Assembly (NCBI RefSeq): GCF_000194135.1 | Contig: NC_015318.1 | Span: 572,501-636,500 of the forward strand | Length of the DNA: 64,000 bases | Direction of reading: 5' to 3' | Origin: Hippea maritima DSM 10411 | Lineage (GTDB): Bacteria; Campylobacterota_A; Desulfurellia; Desulfurellales; Hippeaceae | Shown: piece by piece, positions 45,332 to 53,014 of the stretch | How positions within the stretch are numbered: position 1 is the first letter of the stretch | Layout of the letters: the number at the start of each line of letters is the position of its first letter | Translations under genes and position numbers: made by a program | The notes under the pieces: model-generated | Told to the model about the DNA's origin: nothing | The model's input: the letters and a program-made list of their open reading frames with translations, nothing else | The model's database searches: none

Positions 45332-46378
45332 ATGCTAAAAAAGCTTGACAGATATATATTAAAAAGTCTTATTGTTTCGTTTGTTATCTCATTTTTTGTT
45401 ATAGCAGTGGTTATGCTGATAGGCGACCTTGTTAAACTTTACGATCTTTTATTTGGTAAAGGTTCAAGTTTTATTGTTTTGCTAAAAATTTTGGGTTATA
45501 CGGTAGTTTTTTTGCTTGCTTTTATTGTTCCTATGGCTTTGACTATAGCTATAAACTATGTCTATTCGGATTTATCAAACAATTCTGAAATTACAGCTAT
45601 ACGCAGTTGCGGTATTTCTCTTTTTAGAGTTTACTTCCCAGCTTTTCTGTTTAGCGTTGCTGTTTTTGTATTTTTATTCTACAGTATAGCCTTTGTTGCG
45701 CCAAAGGCAAGACTATCATATAGGGTTGAGATTGCCAAAACATTCAGAAATAAGGTGTATGCTGCATTAAAACCCAACATGTTTTACGATAAGGTTGATG
45801 GTGTTATGTGGATAAAAAATCTCTCACCGGATAAAAAGCATCTAAAAGATGTATTCTTTGCTCAAAAGGGTAAAATTTTTTTAGCTAAGAAAGGCGATTT
45901 TAAAGATATACCTTCTGGAATTTTGGCTGAATTCTTTAATGTAAAGATGTACAGTCCTTCAAAAAGCGGTTTTGAGTATGGTAGTTTTGATAGATATGAG
46001 TTGGCCTTTTTGACAGGTAGAGGATATTTTAAACCCAATAAAAACAATACCAGATTTATGAGCTTTGGAGAAGTTGTTAATTACTATTCAAAGAGTAAAA
46101 GCAAGGATGCTCTATATAGGATAAACAAGATTGTATCTATGTCTATGAGTGTTTTTGCCCTTTCTTTAATTGCCTTTAGCTTTGGCATAACCTTTTCTCG
46201 AAGTGGTAAAAGTGCAGGTATCGTGGCGAGCTTATTTCTCTTTTTTATGTTCTACATAATATTAATGCTAAGCGAATCACTATGCGATGCTACAGGTAAT
46301 CCTTATTTTATCTATCTTCCTAATGTGGTTGCGTTTGTTTTTGGCTCTTATATCTTCTATAAAAAGGTAAAAATGTAG
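45332..46378 (+). CDS. LPS export permease LptF/LptG
   Basis: 348-residue inner-membrane permease of the LptBFGC system that extracts LPS. Six helices (three at each end) flank a periplasmic beta-jellyroll (about residues 125-255). RYILKSLIVSFVISFFVI, ALTIAINYVYSDLSNNSEITAIRSCGIS and the C-terminal FSFGITFSRSGKSAGIVAS are typical. Whether F or G cannot be fixed from sequence alone. The 3' end overlaps the convergent lnt by 59 bases. Confidence 0.92.
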   Translation: MLKKLDRYILKSLIVSFVISFFVIAVVMLIGDLVKLYDLLFGKGSSFIVLLKILGYTVVFLLAFIVPMALTIAINYVYSDLSNNSEITAIRSCGISLFRVYFPAFLFSVAVFVFLFYSIAFVAPKARLSYRVEIAKTFRNKVYAALKPNMFYDKVDGVMWIKNLSPDKKHLKDVFFAQKGKIFLAKKGDFKDIPSGILAEFFNVKMYSPSKSGFEYGSFDRYELAFLTGRGYFKPNKNNTRFMSFGEVVNYYSKSKSKDALYRINKIVSMSMSVFALSLIAFSFGITFSRSGKSAGIVASLFLFFMFYIILMLSESLCDATGNPYFIYLPNVVAFVFGSYIFYKKVKM

Positions 46379-47735
46379 CAAAGAGTACGATTAAGTAGTC
46401 GAAAAGCCAACCAAACCTATCGTATACGGTTTTCGTGTATAGTGGAATATTTAGCTGTGTTGTTAGAACCCCTATCTTGTCAGTTGGTAGTTGGTTTAAG
46501 ATTTTACCATCTGGAGCCACTATAAAACTCAAACCGGTATTTGCAATTCTTATGAGCATTGTTTTATTTTCTACTGCCCTGTATATGTCACTTCTTGGAA
46601 ACAAGTAGAATGTCGGTGTTTTGTCAAACCATGCATCATTTGTAAATACGGTCAATATATCAATACCAGAGGTTTTATATAATCTTGAAATAGACGGGTA
46701 GTTTTCTTCATAGCACACCATTGGGCCTATATTTACCCCTTTTGTTTTAAAAATAACATTCTTTTTGCCTTCTGTTAGGTTGTAGTTTTCCATCTTAAGA
46801 ATGGCTGAGAATGGCATGAATTCTGCAAATGGTACAAGTTTCTGTTTATTGTAATAGTTTAGTTGGTTTTTTGAATATAATACTACAGAGTTGTAATATT
46901 TTTCCTTATCCTTTATTACAGCACCAAAAATAAGGGAAAAGCTGTTTGAATGTATAAGGTTTTCTATTTTTTTTGAGTATATTTTGCTGAAAAGATAGGG
47001 ATAGGCGGATTCAGGCCAAAATACTACATCACTTTTTAATCCCTTGCTTAAAGATAAGTATATGTTTAAATTTCTGCTTAGCAGGTTGTTCTCCCACTTT
47101 TCATCTTGAGGTATATTTCCCTGCACCAAAGATATAGAAATATGTTTAAATGATATGGGTTTTGTGGTTGGTATAAGTATAGATAAAAAAATCGCTCCAG
47201 CTAAAACGGCAGATTTTTTAAACTCTTTTTTTAAAAGATATAATAGTGCTAAGTTTAAGTAAAGTATTTTCAAATCCACAAACATAGAGCCAAATATTGA
47301 TGCATCTTTGATAAAAAAGGGTAAGTTGTATGTAAATATGTTTAGGTTTCCAAGGGGTAATCCATAAAGTGCTTTGTTTTTTAAAACCTCAAATGCTACA
47401 AACAGGATTGGAAAAATCAATAGATTTGATTTGATCTTTTTAAACACATAAGCACTGCTTGCAAGATAGAATAAATGGTAAATTGACAAACCAATTACAA
47501 GCAGTAGCGCAAAGATGGCGTTTAAGCCGTAATATACATGTGTGCTTTTATATATTCCGCTGTAGATAAATGCCAAAAATGGCAAAAATGTAAATATAGT
47601 TGATTTTATCGGCCTTTTTTCTAAAAAGTACAAAAATGGAATAAAAGCAATAAAACTTAGCCACGAGAAGAAAAAAGCCGCAATAAGCGGTAATGATGCG
47701 AGATATATTGTTTTATTGTATAGTTTGTCCAGCAT
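46320..47735 (-). CDS. lnt: Apolipoprotein N-acyltransferase
   Basis: About 471-residue inner-membrane enzyme that N-acylates lipoproteins. N-terminal helices (about 12-170) precede a periplasmic nitrilase domain with the catalytic Glu in FWPESAYPY, Lys in KLVPFAEFMPF and Cys in GPMVCYEENYPSISR. I start at MLDKLYNK (47735); the ATG at 47765 lies inside fmt. Translationally overlaps fmt's end. The tail overlaps lptF. Confidence 0.93.
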   Translation of the reverse strand: MLDKLYNKTIYLASLPLIAAFFFSWLSFIAFIPFLYFLEKRPIKSTIFTFLPFLAFIYSGIYKSTHVYYGLNAIFALLLVIGLSIYHLFYLASSAYVFKKIKSNLLIFPILFVAFEVLKNKALYGLPLGNLNIFTYNLPFFIKDASIFGSMFVDLKILYLNLALLYLLKKEFKKSAVLAGAIFLSILIPTTKPISFKHISISLVQGNIPQDEKWENNLLSRNLNIYLSLSKGLKSDVVFWPESAYPYLFSKIYSKKIENLIHSNSFSLIFGAVIKDKEKYYNSVVLYSKNQLNYYNKQKLVPFAEFMPFSAILKMENYNLTEGKKNVIFKTKGVNIGPMVCYEENYPSISRLYKTSGIDILTVFTNDAWFDKTPTFYLFPRSDIYRAVENKTMLIRIANTGLSFIVAPDGKILNQLPTDKIGVLTTQLNIPLYTKTVYDRFGWLFDYLIVLFATFLPFYRRYKSQKQTQPH

Positions 47736-48642
47736 TAAACTTATATCCAGCCAGAAAAGCCTCAATGGGCATAGCTTTTTTTGACTGAGGCTGAATAGTT
47801 TTTATTGATATAGCGTCTTCTTTGCAGCCAATTATAAGTTCCTTTTTTGATGCTTTTATCACCTGAGCAGGTTTTGTTATATCAGTTTTTATTAGTTGAG
47901 CCTCGAATATTTTGAACATTTTGCCTTCTAAATAGAAATAGGCTGTTGGCCACACATAGAAAGCTTTAATCTTGTTTATGATCTGCTGGGCTGTTTCGTT
48001 TTTAAAGTCAATTTGGCCATCCTCTTTTTTTATAATTTTTGTGTATGTTGCTAGGTTTTCATCCTGAACTTTGGGCTTTAAATTATCTATATTTTCTAAA
48101 GCGCATAGTATCATCTTTGAGCCGATTTGAGATAGTCTATCGTGGAGAGTTTTATAGTTATCTTCTGGATAAATTTTTTCAATCCATTGCATATAGATAT
48201 CACCCGCATCCATTCTATCTATCACGTCAATTAGGGAAACACCTGTGTAGTCATCACCGTTTAATAGGGCGTAATTTATGGGTGATGGCCCCCTGTACTT
48301 AGGTAGGATAGAGGGGTGAATGTTAATAGATTTTTTTAGATTAGGGAGTTGCAAAATGTCATTGGGTATAAACTTACCGTATGATACCACAACAAACACG
48401 TCTGCATTAAATTCCTTTATTTTGTTTATAGTTTCCTCTGTTTTTAGCTTTTCTGGCTGAAACACTTCCAATCCATACTCCAAGGCCACTTCTTTTGTTG
48501 GTGGTTGTAGAAGTTTTTTTCCTCTTTTGCCTTTAGCATCAGGTGTACTTATCAAACCTACAACGTCAAATTGCTTTGATTTTATGAGCGCCTCAAGTGG
48601 TTCTTTAGCAAATTCGCTTGTACCAAAAAACAGCACCCTCAT
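47713..48642 (-). CDS. fmt: Methionyl-tRNA formyltransferase
   Basis: About 309 residues. RVLFFGTSEFAKEPLEAL at the start, the 10-formyl-THF/catalytic segment SINIHPSILPKYRGPSPINYAL and DRMDAGDIYMQ; a C-terminal OB-like domain follows. Start at 48642 behind AAGGAAG, overlapping the def stop (ATGA). def and fmt are a common pair: formylation of initiator tRNA and deformylation of proteins. Confidence 0.95.
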   Translation of the reverse strand: MRVLFFGTSEFAKEPLEALIKSKQFDVVGLISTPDAKGKRGKKLLQPPTKEVALEYGLEVFQPEKLKTEETINKIKEFNADVFVVVSYGKFIPNDILQLPNLKKSINIHPSILPKYRGPSPINYALLNGDDYTGVSLIDVIDRMDAGDIYMQWIEKIYPEDNYKTLHDRLSQIGSKMILCALENIDNLKPKVQDENLATYTKIIKKEDGQIDFKNETAQQIINKIKAFYVWPTAYFYLEGKMFKIFEAQLIKTDITKPAQVIKASKKELIIGCKEDAISIKTIQPQSKKAMPIEAFLAGYKFNAGQTIQ

Positions 48643-49145
48643 TTTTTTTCTTCCTTTTGCCTTTTTTTCCACTGCTTTTTGAAGAATTCCTTTCTCGTTG
48701 GAGGTAGATGGTCTATGAATAGTTTTCCATTTAGATGGTCTATCTCATGTTGAATCACAACACTTAGAAATTCATCCGTCTCAAGGATTTGCTCATTCTC
48801 GTTTCTGTCTAAATATTTTACCTTTATCCATTTTTTTCTATCTTTTACAACGTCGTAATATCCAGGAACACTTAAACAACCCTCTTCATGTTCTTCGAAT
48901 ATACCTTCTGATGCTATAATAACAGGATTTATTAGTTCAATGGGCTGATTTTTTCCATCGGGTCTTAGGTCTATCACCACTAATTTCTCTTGAAGACCTA
49001 CCTGTTCTGCAGCCAGGCCTATGCCGTTGAATTTATACATCGTCTCTCTCATTTGATTGAGTAAATCTACAATTCTATCATCTATTTTTTCAACATCTTT
49101 TGCTTTTTTTCTTAAAATTCCATCCGGATAAACCCTTACTTCCAT
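48639..49145 (-). CDS. def: Peptide deformylase
   Basis: 168 residues. All three motifs: GIGLAAEQVG (motif 1), EGCLSVPG (Cys ligand) and QHEIDHLNGKLF (HExxH-type metal site). Cleaves formyl from new proteins. Starts behind AGGAGGTAAG. The C-terminal tail is rich in Lys/Arg. Confidence 0.96.
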   Translation of the reverse strand: MEVRVYPDGILRKKAKDVEKIDDRIVDLLNQMRETMYKFNGIGLAAEQVGLQEKLVVIDLRPDGKNQPIELINPVIIASEGIFEEHEEGCLSVPGYYDVVKDRKKWIKVKYLDRNENEQILETDEFLSVVIQHEIDHLNGKLFIDHLPPTRKEFFKKQWKKRQKEEKK

Positions 49146-49187
49146 TTCTTACCTCCTGTTAAATGATAGGATTTATCCGCCCAAAAA

Positions 49188-50276
49188 TCAAGAACTCTTA
49201 AGTGTCTCATAAATAAATCCAAGTGTTCTTTTGGATATGGATTTTCTCATGAAATTTATGTTTCCCATATATCTTAGGGTTTGTGTTATCTCATCAGAGT
49301 TTATACGCAGATGCAAATCAAACTCATTACCAACTAAATTGCAGGGGCAGGCTACTATATCGGCTTTCTCAAAAGCGTCGTCAATTCTTATGTTTGCATC
49401 GCTTACAAAACTTCCTATGAATGGCGCTTTATCAAACATTAAAAGTGCTAAATATCCAGCTGTTATACTTTCTAAGAATGCTATTGTTAAATCTTCTTTC
49501 TCAAGTTCTTCAGATAAAACATCTTCTATGGTTTGGTTTTTTGTTGAATATAGCTTATACCCGAATTTTTCAAAGAGGTTTTTCTTTAGATCTTCGAGGA
49601 TATCTTTATCCTCAGAGAGCGTTCTTATGGCAAGTTCTCCCTCCATTGCGTTTAGTATAATTTTTATATTTTGAGTATTTGTTCTCTTTAAAAACTCATC
49701 GGCGTCTGACTCTGGCACTCCTATTAGTTTAAAATCGCATCTGTATAGTTTTATTGGTTTTATTATCTCTTTTATGTTTTTAATGGCATAGTTTTCAAAC
49801 ATAGGCTTCATTTCACTTGGAACGCCTGGCATGCATATAAAATAAGATTGGTTGCATTTTAAAAAGATACCAGCTGCTGTCCCGTTGTGGTTAGGAAGGA
49901 TTTTAGCCCCTTCAGGCAGATAAGCTTGTCTTGTGTGGCTTGTTTTTAGCTTTACGCCTTTGGCTTTTACCTTGCTGAGTATGTCAAAGTATACACTTTT
50001 GTTTAATTTTAGTCTTTTTTTACATGCCTTTGATACGGCTTGCGTTGTTTTATCATCAAATGTTGGCCCAAGCCCACCGGTTGTTATAATGATTGCCTCT
50101 TTTCTCATCAGTTGGCTAAGAAGTTGCTCTAATTCATTTAGGCTATCTCCTACTGCAAATATGCCAGAAACACTAAACCCTTCTTCTTTTAATCTTCTTG
50201 CCAAATAGTTTGAATTTGTGTCTAATATCGAGCCCTCTAAGATCTCATTGCCTATGGATACTATGAATATTTCCAT
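49188..50276 (-). CDS. cinA: CinA-family protein with degenerate C-terminal domain
   Basis: 362 residues. The N-terminal MoCF_biosynth-like domain is normal (VSIGNEILEGSILDTNSNYLARRL, ITTGGLGPTFDDKTTQAVSK, PNHNGTAAGIFL, MPGVPSEMKPMFE). The middle KH-like part is present. The C-terminal CinA domain, usually with the AESCTGG nicotinamide-nucleotide amidase motif, here reads FLESITAGYLALLMFDKAPFIGS and continues poorly conserved, so deamidase activity is doubtful. It follows tauE with five bases between them. Confidence 0.85.
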   Translation of the reverse strand: MEIFIVSIGNEILEGSILDTNSNYLARRLKEEGFSVSGIFAVGDSLNELEQLLSQLMRKEAIIITTGGLGPTFDDKTTQAVSKACKKRLKLNKSVYFDILSKVKAKGVKLKTSHTRQAYLPEGAKILPNHNGTAAGIFLKCNQSYFICMPGVPSEMKPMFENYAIKNIKEIIKPIKLYRCDFKLIGVPESDADEFLKRTNTQNIKIILNAMEGELAIRTLSEDKDILEDLKKNLFEKFGYKLYSTKNQTIEDVLSEELEKEDLTIAFLESITAGYLALLMFDKAPFIGSFVSDANIRIDDAFEKADIVACPCNLVGNEFDLHLRINSDEITQTLRYMGNINFMRKSISKRTLGFIYETLKSS

Positions 50277-50280
50277 TTTA

Positions 50281-51024
50281 TCACCCTATAATCAATAGTT
50301 TTAAAGCGAAAACTAACAATAGAGCTAAAACCACATACCGTATAAATTTATCTCCCTTTTTTACAGATAAAGATATAGCCATTTTTGCACCGACTATGCT
50401 ACCAGCACCAAGCAGTAGGCCAATAAGAAAATTTACTTGATGAGAAAAAATGAATAATGGCAGCACTATTATTGTATATAGGGTTATTATAAAGACCTTT
50501 ATGGCATTTGCCTCGACCATATTAAAGCCCCCCCAAAGCGAGGCTGCAATTATAAAAAACCCAACACCTGCTTGAATAAAACCGCCATATATACCTATAA
50601 GGAAGAATGAAACAAGTATAAATACCCATTTTTTAGATGAGTAGTTTCTGTTTTTTGAAAATTTATTGGGATTGTAAATAGTTACAAGGCTTATTAAAAC
50701 CATGAAGATGGCTATTGTTTTCTTTAATATTTCATTTGGTATATGAATAGCTATATAGCTTCCAAGTATGGCGCCAATTATTGCTGGTGCAGAGACTATA
50801 AGAGCGAATTTAAGTTTAAGTATGTTGAGTTTGTAGAATTTTGTCGATGCGAAAATATTCTGAAGTAGAATACCAACCCTATTTGTTCCATTGGCTATAT
50901 TTGGTGGTAGTCCAATAGCTATTAGAAAGGCAAGCGTTAAGAATGACCCACCACCTGCAAGTACATTTATAAGTCCAACTATACAGCCTATAGTAAAAAT
51001 TAAAACCGCATGCAAGAGGTCCAT
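50281..51024 (-). CDS. Sulfite exporter TauE/SafE family permease
   Basis: 247 residues, about eight helices, with the N-terminal GLINVLAGGGSFLTLAFLI motif (family GxxxGxxxGGGGG-like), GTNRVGILLQNI and a repeated half at the C-terminus (GFIQAGVGFFIIA). Transports an organosulfur or sulfur-oxyanion compound; substrate unknown. No ribosome-binding site before the ATG; promoter -10 lies 6 bases upstream. Confidence 0.85.
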   Translation of the reverse strand: MDLLHAVLIFTIGCIVGLINVLAGGGSFLTLAFLIAIGLPPNIANGTNRVGILLQNIFASTKFYKLNILKLKFALIVSAPAIIGAILGSYIAIHIPNEILKKTIAIFMVLISLVTIYNPNKFSKNRNYSSKKWVFILVSFFLIGIYGGFIQAGVGFFIIAASLWGGFNMVEANAIKVFIITLYTIIVLPLFIFSHQVNFLIGLLLGAGSIVGAKMAISLSVKKGDKFIRYVVLALLLVFALKLLIIG

Positions 51025-51030
51025 AAAACT

Positions 51031-51058
51031 ATTTTATCAGTTGGTGTGGCTTATGCAA
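51031..51058 (-). promoter_or_regulatory. Promoter of the tauE-cinA-def-fmt-lnt run, probably leaderless
   Basis: TTGCAT (51058-51053), 16 bases, TAAAAT (51036-51031) on the minus strand; ATG at 51024. The transcription start would fall on or beside the start codon. Confidence 0.45.
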
Positions 51059-51064
51059 CAAAAA

Positions 51065-51094
51065 TTGACAATACAAGCGGCTATATGTTAGGCT
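51065..51094 (+). promoter_or_regulatory. Candidate promoter of the thioredoxin gene
   Basis: TTGACA, 18 bases, TAGGCT. The same -10 variant appears before tatA/B. The ribosome-binding site GGAGGAG follows before the ATG at 51128. Confidence 0.4.
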
Positions 51095-51127
51095 TTGGCG
51101 TAGAATTTTTGTTATGGAGGAGTTTTG

Positions 51128-51487
51128 ATGGTTGAGAGTTTAACTACACAGGAGTTTAAAGAGAAGATCTTTAACTACGAGGTCAACAAGGATTGGAAGT
51201 ATGAGGGTGACCTGCCTTGTATAATTGATTTTTATGCAGACTGGTGCGGTCCTTGTAAAATGGTTGAGCCAATTTTGGAAGAGCTTGCCAAGGAATATGA
51301 TGGAAAGGTAAGGTTTTATAGGATCAACACAGATAATGAGCAAGAGCTTGCTGCTGTATTTGGAATAAGGAGCATCCCATCTTTGTTATTTATTCCAAAG
51401 GATGAGCAACCCCAGATGGCTGTTGGTGCTATTCCAAAAGAAGCTTTCAAGCAGGCTATCAAAGAGGTTTTGAAGGTAGAAGACTAA
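51128..51487 (+). CDS. trxA: Thioredoxin
   Basis: About 119 residues. The redox motif is WCGPC in DFYADWCGPCKMVEPIL and the cis-Pro is in GIRSIPSLLFI. The N-terminus is longer than that of E. coli thioredoxin by about 10 residues and its family is the general thiol reductase. Start at the ATG at 51128, behind GGAGGAG. Transcribed alone and closed by a strong terminator. Confidence 0.92.
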   Translation: MVESLTTQEFKEKIFNYEVNKDWKYEGDLPCIIDFYADWCGPCKMVEPILEELAKEYDGKVRFYRINTDNEQELAAVFGIRSIPSLLFIPKDEQPQMAVGAIPKEAFKQAIKEVLKVED

Positions 51488-51492
51488 AATTG

Positions 51493-51515
51493 GGAGAGCT
51501 TAAGCTCTCCTTTTT
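51493..51515 (+). terminator. Intrinsic terminator of the thioredoxin gene
   Basis: GGAGAGC, TTAA loop, GCTCTCC, then TTTTT. Perfect 7-bp stem with a T-run, five bases after the stop codon. Confidence 0.88.
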
Positions 51516-51690
51516 GACTCTATAAGAGCTCTTGGATTGCTAATTTCCTCTTTTTAATTTTAATCGGGTTTTTTATAGTAAATAGATATAATTTTCTTCA
51601 ATATGAATTCTTTATTTTTATTACTTTTTAATTTAGATTAAAATTTTGGATTAAAGAATTAAAAGGCAAACAGATTTAAGATGTATAGAA

Positions 51691-51712
51691 AGGGCAGCTT
51701 TGCTGCCCTCTT
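51691..51712 (-). terminator. Bidirectional terminator hairpin after the RRM gene
   Basis: GGGCAGC, AAA loop, GCTGCCC on the minus strand followed by TTTCT; on the plus strand the same stem is followed by TCTTTT. It lies about 20 bases beyond the RRM stop codon. Confidence 0.75.
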
Positions 51713-51728
51713 TTAGGTTAGGATTGTT

Positions 51729-51989
51729 TTAGAATCTGCGGGGTTTTCTTTCCCTTGCTTCGTTAACCTTTAGGTTTCTACCACCAAAATTAACACCGTT
51801 TAAAGAATCAATGGCTTTCTGAGCATCATCGTCGCTCATCTCAACAAAACCAAATCCCCTTGACCTGCCGGTCTCTCTGTCTGTGATAATCTTTGTGGAA
51901 CTTACCTCTCCATACTCTCCAAACAATTCTTTAAGCTCATCCTCCGTTGTAGAGTAGGGTAGATTACCCACATAAAGCGTCTTAACCAT
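51729..51989 (-). CDS. RNA-recognition-motif (RRM) RNA-binding protein
   Basis: About 86 residues, a single RRM with RNP2 (LYVGNLP) and RNP1 (RGFGFVEM) and a basic tail (RERKPRRF). This small class is like cyanobacterial Rbp proteins, which are often cold-regulated. Start at MVKTLYVGN (51989) behind GAGGTG; the upstream in-frame codons lie in the leader. The 5' leader is structured and has a possible attenuator. Confidence 0.92.
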   Translation of the reverse strand: MVKTLYVGNLPYSTTEDELKELFGEYGEVSSTKIITDRETGRSRGFGFVEMSDDDAQKAIDSLNGVNFGGRNLKVNEARERKPRRF

Positions 51990-52004
51990 AAAAACACACC
52001 TCAA

Positions 52005-52073
52005 CAAAAAATCTATTGCTAAACACCTTTGGCATTTAGCTCTCCATTAACCTATGGTTGTAAGCCAACGGAG
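52005..52073 (-). promoter_or_regulatory. Structured leader / candidate attenuator of the RRM gene
   Basis: In the minus-strand leader, CTCCGTT (52073-52067) pairs with AATGGAG (52048-52042). Then GCTAAATGCC, AAA, GGTGTTTAGC (52040-52018) forms a 10-bp stem (two G-U pairs), followed five bases later by a six-T run. This resembles an intrinsic terminator inside the leader. The spacing between stem and T-run is longer than ideal. Confidence 0.45.
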
Positions 52074-52080
52074 TTGATGG

Positions 52081-52109
52081 TTTATATCACAGCCCACCGG
52101 CTTTGTCAA
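52081..52109 (-). promoter_or_regulatory. Sigma-70 promoter of the RRM gene
   Basis: TTGACA (52109-52104), 17 bases, TATAAA (52086-52081) on the minus strand. Predicts a leader of about 85 bases. It sits five bases from the divergent mqnD promoter. Confidence 0.75.
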
Positions 52110-52114
52110 ATTGT

Positions 52115-52143
52115 TTGGACAGTTTTATTTATTTTCGTATAAT
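52115..52143 (+). promoter_or_regulatory. Sigma-70 promoter of the mqnD operon
   Basis: TTGGAC, 17 bases, TATAAT. The ATG at 52178 follows behind AAGGAG. Confidence 0.7.
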
Positions 52144-52177
52144 GGGTGCAGAAATTTTAAATCTAAGGAGTGGGAAG

Positions 52178-53014
52178 ATGGAAAAAAAACTTTTGACACT
52201 TGGTCACAGTCCTGACCCGGACGATGCGTTTATGTTTTACGGTTTAAACATAGAAAATGGAGTGGACACAAACGGTTTTGTTTTTGAGCAGATTTTGAAG
52301 GATATACAAACATTGAACGAGATGGCCATCGATGAAAAATTAGATATAACGGCCATATCTTTAGCTGCTTATCCGACAATCTCAGATAAATATGCAATTC
52401 TTTCAAGCGGCGCAAGCATGGGGTATAAATACGGGCCTCTTGTAGTTGCAAAAGAGAAGTTCGGTCTTGATGAGCTTAAGAAAAAACTTATTGCCGTGCC
52501 TGGGAAACTGACAAGCGCCTATCTTGAATTACGCTTGCTTTTAGGCAAAGACATAGCTGTTGAGGTTATGCCGTTCGATGAGATATTTGATGCAGTAGTA
52601 TCTGGAGATGTTGATGCAGGACTAATTATCCATGAAGGACAGTTAACCTATTCCAACTACAATCTAAAAAAGATTATAGATTTAGGTGAGTGGTGGTTTG
52701 AAAAGACTCAACTGCCCCTTCCTTTAGGTGTTAATGCCATCCATAGAAAATTTGGCGAAGATATGAAGAAGATTTCCAAAATTCTCAAAAACAGTATTTT
52801 ATTTTCCTTGAATCACAGAGATGAAGCTGTGGAATATGCCCTAAATTTTGCAAGGGGAATGGATAAGGGATTAGCAGACAAATTTGTTGGCATGTATGTA
52901 AATGATCTTACTGTTGATATGGGAGAGAATGGCCTAAGGGCCTGTAAGCTTCTGCTTAGTGAGGCCTATGATAAAGGATTGATAGATAAACTGCCAGAAA
53001 TAGACCTTGTCTAA
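52178..53014 (+). CDS. mqnD: MqnA/MqnD-family protein, likely 1,4-dihydroxy-6-naphthoate synthase
   Basis: About 278 residues of the periplasmic-binding-protein fold used by the futalosine menaquinone pathway. The N-terminus LGHSPDPDDAFMFYGL matches the MqnD substrate loop, and DITAISLAAYPTISDKYAIL, VPGKLTSAYL and GLIIHEGQ are characteristic. Start chosen at MEKKLLTLG (52178) behind AAGGAG. MqnD converts cyclic de-hypoxanthine futalosine; other family members are unassigned, so this is likely but not certain. The ORF overlaps the next by eight bases. Confidence 0.78.
   Translation: MEKKLLTLGHSPDPDDAFMFYGLNIENGVDTNGFVFEQILKDIQTLNEMAIDEKLDITAISLAAYPTISDKYAILSSGASMGYKYGPLVVAKEKFGLDELKKKLIAVPGKLTSAYLELRLLLGKDIAVEVMPFDEIFDAVVSGDVDAGLIIHEGQLTYSNYNLKKIIDLGEWWFEKTQLPLPLGVNAIHRKFGEDMKKISKILKNSILFSLNHRDEAVEYALNFARGMDKGLADKFVGMYVNDLTVDMGENGLRACKLLLSEAYDKGLIDKLPEIDLV

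Noticed and set aside
51516-51690. AT-rich gap with an inverted repeat AATTCTTTA/TAAAGAATT
   Set aside because: Nine-base arms 37 bases apart in very AT-rich DNA are expected by chance; no promoter or RNA fold is convincing.
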